Positions 57,871 to 64,000 of a DNA stretch of 64,000 nt are shown here, one piece after another. The first letter of the stretch is position 1. The number at the start of each line of letters is the position of its first letter. Below the pieces are notes generated by a model that saw only the letters and a list, made by a program, of their open reading frames with translations, made no database searches and was not told the origin of the DNA. The stretch is from Armatimonadota bacterium (GTDB lineage: Bacteria; Armatimonadota; Fimbriimonadia; Fimbriimonadales; Fimbriimonadaceae), in NCBI GenBank assembly GCA_022563855.1, contig JADFMN010000013.1, positions 20,947 through 84,946 on the forward strand. The letters run 5' to 3'. The position numbers and the translations under genes are program-made.

Positions 57871-57928
57871 TTCGAGAGGGCGAGTCCGGGTGTGGACTGA
57901 CCCTTTGCTGGGCAATTGGTATGTGGAA

Positions 57929-58567
57929 TTATCGGAAGACGTCTCTGGAGACGTGGTACGCCAAGCTCTCAAGCTGTTCGGTAGTCCTGTTCAAGTGCAT
58001 GAGCGCTTCGCGTTCGACGCGGCTATGCCCGGAGCCGACGACGGTGGAGCTCTGGCGCGTGCTCCGTGCCGCCCAGAGCGCCTCAAGCATCGCACTGTCG
58101 GCCGCCCATGCGGTGTCAGTCCACAGGACGCGCCACGTCTTGGTCAGGCAACGGTAGATCCACCGTCGGCGTGCCAGCGCACGGTTGACCCTCACCCACG
58201 CCTGCGAGCACCGTTCCAGTTCGCTAACCACCTCGGGAGGCCACAGATCGCCGAGCATCCCCTTCGAAGCCTCGTTCCGCACTTTGCGAAAGTTCTGAAC
58301 CAACTCTTCGTCGAACTCGCGCCTATCCTTGAAGTTGGCCTCTTCCCTCACTCCCCCAGCGACCACGACTCCTAAGATTACGACGACCCCGCCTATGATG
58401 GCCAGGGGCTCGCGCGAAGCAACCGCAATCGCCGCGCCGAAAAGAACGATGATTGCACCAAAGCCAAGCCACGACGGATCGCGGCGCGGCGCGGCTGAGT
58501 CGAAACGCATCAGGAACCTGCTCAGGAAATCTGTGACCTGCACTGTCCGCTCCTTGCGTTCTGCCAT
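57929..58567 (-). CDS. Membrane protein of unknown function
   Basis: A 212-residue protein with two adjacent membrane helices (WLGFGAIIVLFGAAIAVAS, LAIIGGVVVILGVVVAGGV) near the N-terminus, then a helical cytoplasmic tail (FKDRREFDEELVQNFRKVRNEASKGM, SRVEREALMHLNRTTEQLESLAYHV). The C-terminal helix is coiled-coil-like. No family recognised. The start lies next to a repeat region; the gene is isolated between convergent and divergent neighbours. Confidence 0.6.
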   Translation of the reverse strand: MAERKERTVQVTDFLSRFLMRFDSAAPRRDPSWLGFGAIIVLFGAAIAVASREPLAIIGGVVVILGVVVAGGVREEANFKDRREFDEELVQNFRKVRNEASKGMLGDLWPPEVVSELERCSQAWVRVNRALARRRWIYRCLTKTWRVLWTDTAWAADSAMLEALWAARSTRQSSTVVGSGHSRVEREALMHLNRTTEQLESLAYHVSRDVFR

Positions 58568-58830
58568 GAGAATTTCAGGACGCCTTGTTCAATTTTACCG
58601 CGATACTTCGCATTCCAGTTCCTCCCGGTGCTGGACGGTCGTCCTCCTGGGCGACCTCAGCTTCCGAACTACTCTTCAATGTGACATTGCCGCTAGCCAC
58701 CACAGGTACCAATCGCGGTATCGCAGGATCCTTCGATCCACTCAGGATGACGTGCCACCCTCCCCGGCTACCGCAGCCTGGGAAGGCTAAGGCACCTTGA
58801 CTCCGACCACCGACAGGACTAAACTGAACC
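58568..58830. repeat. Intergenic region with core and GGAGGG-type repeats
   Basis: 263 bp between divergent genes. 58633-58656 is a diverged GGAGGG-family copy (GGACGGTCGTCCTCCTGGGCGACC split across its hairpin). 58726-58750 is the 25-nt core repeat in reverse orientation (TCATCCTGAGTGGATCGAAG then GATCC on the minus strand). No small gene is credible. Confidence 0.75.
58820..58825 (+). promoter_or_regulatory. -10 box of the BNR-repeat gene (leaderless type)
   Basis: TAAACT, then 5 nt (GAACC) and the GTG at 58831. No Shine-Dalgarno. Confidence 0.5.
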
Positions 58831-61476
58831 GTGATCACTTCCCTCATTGCCAGCTTCGTCTTGAACGGCCAATCCGTCGAACTCAGCCACTACGACGCGC
58901 TGAAGTGGCGCAACATCGGGCCGTTTCGCGCGGGGAGAACCGTCGGCGCGTCTGGAATAGCCGAGCAGCCGAACACCTTCTTCGTCGGTGCGAACAACGG
59001 CGGGGTGTGGAAGACCACCGACGCGGGCCGGACTTGGAAGCCGATCTTCGACGACCAGCCGACCGGCTCGATCGGCGACGTGGCGGTCGCGCCCTCCGAC
59101 CCGATGGTCATCTACGTCGCGAGCGGCGAGAGCCTGCAGCGGCCCGACCTCTCGACCGGCGACGGGATGTACAAGTCCACCGACGGCGGCGAGACTTGGA
59201 CGCACCTCGGCTTGCGCGACGGGCAGCAGCTCGGGCCGATCCTCATCGACCCGGAGAACCCAGACAGGGTGTTCGTCGCGGTGGTCGGCCACCCCTACGG
59301 CCCGAACGAGGAGCGTGGGATATTCCGCACGCTCGATGGTGGCAAAACCTGGGAGAAGGTGCTCTACAAAGACCCCGACACGGGCGGCGCCGACCTCCAG
59401 TTCGACCCCGACAATTCGCAGATCGTCTACGCGACGATGTGGGAGCAGCGCCAGGGGCCGTGGGAGAACGCGGTCTGGCAAGGCCCCGGCAGCGGCCTCT
59501 ACAAGTCCACCGACGGCGGCGACACCTGGCGGCAACTCACCGAAGGGCTCCCGACGTTCGAGGACGGGCTAGGAAAGATCGGCATCTCGGTCGCGCCCTC
59601 CGACGGCAACCGCATCTACGCGATGGTCGCTGCTTCTGAAAACCCCGGCGTCTACCGCAGTGACGACGCTGGCGAAAGCTGGCATTTGGTAAGCGACCAG
59701 AGGCGCCTCTACGGGCGTGGAGACGACTTCGCCGAGTGCAAAGTCGATCCGCTCAACCCCGACGTCGTGTACGTCGCCAACACCAGCTTCTACCGCTCCG
59801 AGGACGCAGGCCTCACTTGGACTTGCATCAAGGGCTCGCCCGGCGGAGACGACTACCACACAGCCTGGATAAACCCCCTCCACCCAGAGATTATCCTGCT
59901 CGCGGCCGACCAGGGCGCGACGATCACCGTCAACGGAGGTGACACGTGGAGCAGCTGGTACAACCAGCCGACCGCGCAGTTCTACCACGTCAGCACCGAC
60001 AACCAGAACCCGTATTGGGTGTACAGCGGCCAGCAGGAGAACGGCTCCGTAATGGCGAGCAGCCGCGGCAACGACGGCCAGGTCACCTACCGCGAATGGC
60101 ACTGGGCCGGCGGCGACGAGTACGGCTACCTCGCCGCCGATCCGCTCAACTCTCGCTACGTCTACGGCGGTCGGATCAAGCGGTACGATAAGGTCACCGG
60201 CGAGATCGTCGACGTGCGGCCGACGGTTCCCTACCGAGTGATCCGCACCGCGCCGGTCGTGTTCTCGACGGTCGATCCTTCGGTGCTGTTCTTCGCGGGC
60301 AACATCCTGTTCAAGACGCGCGACGGGGGGCAGAACTGGGAGACGATCAGCCACGACCTGAGCCGAGAGCAGCCCGACGTGCCCGCCAGCGTCGGTAAGT
60401 ACTTCAACACTGACATGGAGACCATGGACAGGCGCGGCGTGATCTACACCGTCGCGCCCTCGTACCTGGAGATCGACACGATCTGGTGCGGCACGGACGA
60501 CGGCTTGATCTGGGTGACGCGCAACGGTGGAGCGAGCTGGATCGACGTGACCCCCGCATCGATCACCTCGTGGTCGAAGATCTCGATCATGGACGCAGGG
60601 CACTTCGACGCGAAGACCGCCTACGCGGCTGTTAACCGCATCCGGCTCGACGATCAGATGCCGCACATCTACCGCACGCACGACGGAGGTACGACTTGGA
60701 CCGAGATCGTGAACGGTCTGCCGCCCGGACCGATCAACGTAGTTCGCGAAGACCGTTTGAGGCCCGGCCTGCTGTTCTGCGGGAGCGAGACGGCGGTGTA
60801 CTTCTCGATCGACGACGGCGACAACTGGCACCCGCTTCGGCTGAACATGCCAGCGACGTCGATCCGTGACCTGGTCGTGCACGAGGACGACCTCGTGATC
60901 GGCACGCACGGGCGCGGGTTCTGGATACTCGACAACTTTTCTTTGTTGCGTTCTATCGACCGCACGATGGGTGCGTCGAAGCTGTTTCCCCTGTCGGCGG
61001 CGTACCAGTTCGAGCGCAACTGGAGCCGCGACACGCCTCTCCCCCCCGAGGAGCCCGCAGGCCAAAACCCTCCCGATGGAGCGATGATCGACTACTGGCT
61101 TCCGAACGACGTCGAAAAGGTGACGATCGAAATCCTATCTTCGGACGGATCGATCGTGCGTACGTTCGCGAGCGACGACCCTCTCGTCGAGGTCGATCCC
61201 GACAGCCTAACGGTCATGCCCGGCTGGCTGCGCCCGCAGGTGAACCCGTCGGCAGCACGCGGCTCGCACCGTTTCGTTTGGAACCTGCGCGCAGAGGCGG
61301 TGGTAGACCCGAACGCACGGCGCAGGCGCGGCCCACCGATCTCCGCGATCTGGGGCGACACGCCTCTCGGCCCGCTCGGCGCGTGGGTCTCGCCCGGGAC
61401 GTACACCGTGCGGCTAACCGCCGGAATCCGCGTGATGACGCAGACCCTGGAGGTCAGACCCGACCCACGGTATTAG
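58831..61476 (+). CDS. Large BNR/sortilin-like beta-propeller protein
   Basis: An 881-residue protein with many Asp-box (BNR) motifs S/TxDGGxTW: KTTDAGRTWKPIF, STDGGETWTHL, TLDGGKTWEKV, STDGGDTWRQL, RTHDGGTTWTEI. These form two multi-blade propellers like Vps10/sortilin-type and exo-glycosidase proteins. The first 12 residues (ITSLIASFVLNG) are weakly hydrophobic and may be a short signal. After residue about 745 a beta domain (YWLPNDVEKVTIEILSSDGSIVRTF) follows. The start is GTG with a leaderless promoter. Probably an exported binding or hydrolytic protein. Confidence 0.85.
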   Translation: MITSLIASFVLNGQSVELSHYDALKWRNIGPFRAGRTVGASGIAEQPNTFFVGANNGGVWKTTDAGRTWKPIFDDQPTGSIGDVAVAPSDPMVIYVASGESLQRPDLSTGDGMYKSTDGGETWTHLGLRDGQQLGPILIDPENPDRVFVAVVGHPYGPNEERGIFRTLDGGKTWEKVLYKDPDTGGADLQFDPDNSQIVYATMWEQRQGPWENAVWQGPGSGLYKSTDGGDTWRQLTEGLPTFEDGLGKIGISVAPSDGNRIYAMVAASENPGVYRSDDAGESWHLVSDQRRLYGRGDDFAECKVDPLNPDVVYVANTSFYRSEDAGLTWTCIKGSPGGDDYHTAWINPLHPEIILLAADQGATITVNGGDTWSSWYNQPTAQFYHVSTDNQNPYWVYSGQQENGSVMASSRGNDGQVTYREWHWAGGDEYGYLAADPLNSRYVYGGRIKRYDKVTGEIVDVRPTVPYRVIRTAPVVFSTVDPSVLFFAGNILFKTRDGGQNWETISHDLSREQPDVPASVGKYFNTDMETMDRRGVIYTVAPSYLEIDTIWCGTDDGLIWVTRNGGASWIDVTPASITSWSKISIMDAGHFDAKTAYAAVNRIRLDDQMPHIYRTHDGGTTWTEIVNGLPPGPINVVREDRLRPGLLFCGSETAVYFSIDDGDNWHPLRLNMPATSIRDLVVHEDDLVIGTHGRGFWILDNFSLLRSIDRTMGASKLFPLSAAYQFERNWSRDTPLPPEEPAGQNPPDGAMIDYWLPNDVEKVTIEILSSDGSIVRTFASDDPLVEVDPDSLTVMPGWLRPQVNPSAARGSHRFVWNLRAEAVVDPNARRRRGPPISAIWGDTPLGPLGAWVSPGTYTVRLTAGIRVMTQTLEVRPDPRY

Positions 61477-61689
61477 GCCCCGAACCAGTGGCTGATCAGC
61501 CGCCTTTGGCCCAGATGAGATGCGGGAAGAACCACTGAATTGCGATATGCGATTTCAGTCAAGACCATGTTCCTATGACCAGCGTGCACGGAACGGTCTT
61601 CTCATGGTCCATCGACTAATGCTCACACTGTGCCAGAATGTCGCGTGCTAAGTTGGCTTCGCGTTCTTGAGCCAAATCGAGCACACCAT

Positions 61690-62139
61690 ATGGACACAAT
61701 TCCACGCACTCAAGGGTTACATGTCATTCCTCGCTGGGCGATTATTGCGGGCGTCGTCTTGGCATTTACCGCCGTCCTTTCCTGCGCTCAGCCTACAGTC
61801 GACTACCAAAACCCCAAGTCTAATTCCTCATCCGAATCCGTATCCAAATCCGAAGACAGTATGAGTATCACCAGGATCAACCGATTCTCAGCGAACGCCG
61901 GTACGGGCGAAGAGCTTTATGAGCTGATCAACTCCTTTATGCCACTCATCCGAGGCTCAGATGGATGCATCGACGCCCAGTTGCTGCGCGGCGTCGACGA
62001 CCCGGACAAGATCGTTGTGATCGAGGTCTGGAGAGATCAAGAGGCCCACAAAGCGTCTGCTAAGAATGTTCCGCCTGGAACGTTCGAAAAGGCGATGGAG
62101 CTGATGTCGGGCCCTCCAAGTGGCGAATACTATAACTGA
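61690..62139 (+). CDS. Lipoprotein with antibiotic biosynthesis monooxygenase (ABM) domain
   Basis: A 149-residue protein. Signal WAIIAGVVLAFTAVLSC ends in a lipobox Cys; then a 22-residue Ser-rich linker and an ABM fold from about residue 58 (SITRINRFSANAGTGEELYELINSFMPLIRGSDGCIDAQLL, IVVIEVWRDQEAHKASAKN). ABM domains are small heme- or quinone-modifying enzymes or ligand-binding proteins, normally cytosolic, so a membrane-anchored exported form is unusual. ATG 61690 is the start; a longer frame exists. Confidence 0.78.
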   Translation: MDTIPRTQGLHVIPRWAIIAGVVLAFTAVLSCAQPTVDYQNPKSNSSSESVSKSEDSMSITRINRFSANAGTGEELYELINSFMPLIRGSDGCIDAQLLRGVDDPDKIVVIEVWRDQEAHKASAKNVPPGTFEKAMELMSGPPSGEYYN

Positions 62140-62374
62140 CCCTCTGCAGTGAACTGCTGGCGAACAGTGCTCAGTACCGCCTTCGGCTAAAACATGCGAT
62201 TCACTGCCTAATTGAGCCGGAATCTGTGGCAAGCGCACGGGTTGCAAGACAGCCCGTGGCACCCTCAAATCATCCTCCCAAATCTCACGAGCAAACCCTG
62301 CGGGCCTGACCGTGGCACACAGTGATCGACTAGGGGCCGTCGTTCCGGCAAAACCTTGGATACTTCGGTGGATA
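62140..62374. repeat. Intergenic region with a dispersed repeat
   Basis: 235 bp. 62292-62320 is the second copy of the CAAACCCT..CGGGCCTGA repeat. GTGGCAAGCGCACGGGTTGC at 62227-62246 and CCCGTGGCACC shortly after form a loose inverted pair. No gene seen. Confidence 0.6.
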
Positions 62375-63034
62375 TTAGACCGTTTGCCCCGATATCAAGC
62401 CTGAGTTCTTCAGTCGTTGCGCTTCTATGGTTGCCTTTGCAATAGCGAGCATGTCTTTCAGCAATACACGTCCCTTTGCATTCGACGGTCGATCCGCTTT
62501 CGCCTGAACTTTGAAGACTTTCACTTGTTTGGGCGCGGTTACGTTTGCATTCAAATACCAGAGATTCTCGCTCCGCTTTTCAACAGCAAGCCAATCCCCG
62601 CCGTTGCTGCGGTTGATGAGAATGCGCCCTTGCCCGGCGTGAACAATCTCGTAAAGCACACGACCTGCGCTGCGGCTCTTCATGGCCGCCTGGCCCAAGT
62701 CCAGCTTGTACGCCGAAGCACCACTGCGATCCCAGGCCTCTCTGAGGAATAGAAGCACTCGTTCACCGATCACAGCATTGCTGACGTCACAAGCCCACGT
62801 ACCCTCTGCGACGAACTCTATCGATTCATTCGGCGCAGCGCCCTTGAGCCCTCGAACTACCCTCGCGACCGCGACGCGAACACCAGACCTATCCACGATC
62901 TGGGTTACGTCAGCGACGACGATGACCTGGCTCGAGCGAGTAATGCTCTCGAAGTTGGTCTTTGGGACTCTATTGCTGGCCGACACTGGAACAACGAGGC
63001 CGAGCGCGACGATGACTGCGATCCAATACTTCAT
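62375..63034 (-). CDS. Exported protein, possibly TIMP/NTR-like fold
   Basis: A 219-residue protein with signal YWIAVIVALGLVVPVSAS. The N-terminal part (FESITRSSQVIVVADVTQIVD, VAVARVVRGLKGAAPNESIEFV, GERVLLFLREAW) has the strand layout of OB-fold netrin/TIMP-like domains found in bacterial exported proteins. The rest is beta rich (LWYLNANVTAPKQVKVFKV) then helical. Only one Cys. Function unknown. It ends about 236 nt from the ABM gene in a convergent arrangement. Confidence 0.6.
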   Translation of the reverse strand: MKYWIAVIVALGLVVPVSASNRVPKTNFESITRSSQVIVVADVTQIVDRSGVRVAVARVVRGLKGAAPNESIEFVAEGTWACDVSNAVIGERVLLFLREAWDRSGASAYKLDLGQAAMKSRSAGRVLYEIVHAGQGRILINRSNGGDWLAVEKRSENLWYLNANVTAPKQVKVFKVQAKADRPSNAKGRVLLKDMLAIAKATIEAQRLKNSGLISGQTV

Positions 63035-63071
63035 ATTTCTTCTTCCCGACGACTCTTAGTGTACGACGGCA

Positions 63072-64000
63072 CTAGCGTGGTTCACTTGCCATTGCCATTT
63101 TTAGTGGATTGAGCTGCCGCTTCGGGGGCTCGACGCCTTGCAAGTGCCCGTAGAGGTCGTGCTCCTTGCCTTCTGTGATCTGCACTTCGGCGAACACGCC
63201 CGGTGAAGCTTCGCCGCGAGCGTAGACCCAGCCGTCGATCTCCGGCGCGTCGCGGAACGAGCGGCCTGCGACCCAGCCGTCCTTGCATTCGTCGACCAGC
63301 ACGCGCAGACTCTGACCTTCCCACCGCTTGTTCTTTTCCAGCGAGACGCCCTGCTGGATGCGCATGAGGCGGTCGAAGCGCTGTTGTTTGACCTTCAAAG
63401 GCACTTGACCGGGCATGTCGTGCGCGGGCGTGCCGGGCTCGCGGCTGAAGAGGAACGCGCCGACGCGGTCGAGCTTCGCATCCTTGACGAAGTCGAGGAG
63501 ATGGTCGAACTCCGCGTCGGTCTCGCCGGGGAATCCGACGATGAACGTCGTTCTTATCGCTACATCGGGGATCGCCTTGCGAACCTTGTCAAAAACCTGC
63601 AAATACCGCTCGCCGTCCCACGGCCGCTTCATCCGTCGCAGCACATCGGGGTGCGTGTGCTGCAGCGGGATGTCGATGTAGTTCAAGACGTTTTCGCACG
63701 TCGCCATCGCGTCGATCACCTCGTCGGTCAGGCGGTTCGGATAGAAGTACAGCAAGCGTATCCACTCGAGACCGTCGACATCGTTCAGCTCGCGCAGCAG
63801 CCTGGGCAAGGTGAACTCCTTGTACAGGTCGAAGCCGTACTGCGTCACGTCCTGCGCGATCAGGTTGACCTCCTTCGCACCGGTCCTCGCCAGATGGTTG
63901 GCCTCTTGCAGAACCCGCTCGATCGGCTTGCTTACGTGGGGGCCGCGGAACGAGGGGATCGTGCAGAACGTACACCGGTGGTCGCACCCCTCGCTGACCT
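63072..64000 (-). CDS. rimO: Ribosomal protein S12 methylthiotransferase RimO (partial)
   Basis: Radical SAM enzyme that methylthiolates Asp 88/89 of ribosomal protein S12. The gene runs off the window edge; about 309 residues are seen. The fragment begins just before the iron-sulphur motif EGCDHRCTFCTIPSFRG, then VNLIAQDVTQYG, YPNRLTDEVIDAMA, NYIDIPLQHTHPDVLRRMKRP and FIVGFPGETDAEFDHLLDFV. The C-terminal TRAM domain follows (LRVLVDECKDGWVAGRSFRDAPEIDG). The PSFRG and DVTQYG forms favour RimO over MiaB. The 5' end is outside the window. Confidence 0.92.
   Translation of the reverse strand, partial: VSEGCDHRCTFCTIPSFRGPHVSKPIERVLQEANHLARTGAKEVNLIAQDVTQYGFDLYKEFTLPRLLRELNDVDGLEWIRLLYFYPNRLTDEVIDAMATCENVLNYIDIPLQHTHPDVLRRMKRPWDGERYLQVFDKVRKAIPDVAIRTTFIVGFPGETDAEFDHLLDFVKDAKLDRVGAFLFSREPGTPAHDMPGQVPLKVKQQRFDRLMRIQQGVSLEKNKRWEGQSLRVLVDECKDGWVAGRSFRDAPEIDGWVYARGEASPGVFAEVQITEGKEHDLYGHLQGVEPPKRQLNPLKMAMASEPR

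Overview
This window reads as chromosome from a diderm, GC-rich bacterium, most like the Fimbriimonadia/Armatimonadota. That placement is an inference from gene content: lipid A genes (fabZ, lpxA, lpxB), three PEP-CTERM surface proteins, a flagellin, many lipoproteins, SpoIIM without any other sporulation gene, ThyX instead of ThyA, and RNase HIII. No rRNA, tRNA, CRISPR array, prophage or classical insertion sequence is visible. Coding density is high, and adjacent genes very often overlap by 4 nt.

Layout. 1-6.4 kb: purE and ftsZ diverge, then a minus-strand operon (membrane protein, periplasmic protein, xylA, thioredoxin-like lipoprotein, nitroreductase) and a PfkB kinase. 6.4-13.7 kb: dapF with a 650-residue coiled-coil protein, a MerR regulator, a 45-bp tandem array leading into a GIY-YIG nuclease gene, thyX, small membrane proteins, and a trpG/pabA-type amidotransferase. 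13.7-25 kb: typA, a phytanoyl-CoA dioxygenase relative, a UroD relative, a sulfatase, a DUF1501 protein, lipB with a membrane adenylate cyclase, a histone-H1-like protein, and lgt. 25-29.4 kb: operon rnhC-pyrR-pyrB-pyrC-lipoprotein. 29.4-37.8 kb: PEP-CTERM proteins, an M29 aminopeptidase with a duplicated 5' fragment, and a 1231-residue FG-GAP/ASPIC lipoprotein. 38-47.4 kb: gyrB, pyrD, an ABC permease with a large insert, a three-gene toxin-antitoxin cluster, flagellin, tsaE, and a Gfo/Idh/MocA oxidoreductase. 47.4-64 kb: a secreted protein, a zinc-ribbon protein, a glycosyltransferase, SpoIIM, a sigma factor, fabZ-lpxA-lpxB, GNAT, a HI0933-type flavoprotein, a BNR-repeat protein, an ABM-domain lipoprotein and a partial rimO.

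Three things stand out. First, lpxB carries a complete acyl-carrier-protein-like domain, with its DSL serine, inserted near its N-terminus, directly after fabZ and lpxA. Second, a small GIY-YIG nuclease gene sits between two inverted copies of an identical 25-nt core, each enclosed by different but self-complementary arms; related copies occur elsewhere in the window. This looks like the REP/RAYT arrangement but with a GIY-YIG enzyme. Third, at least ten genes have a TANNNT-like -10 box 4-7 nt before the start codon and no Shine-Dalgarno sequence, which suggests widespread leaderless transcription.

The intergenic DNA is a mosaic of several short dispersed repeat families: hairpins with compensatory arms, a 9-bp periodic ATARGTC repeat, and 25-28 bp identical inverted copies. 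These recur across the window and account for most of the non-coding sequence.
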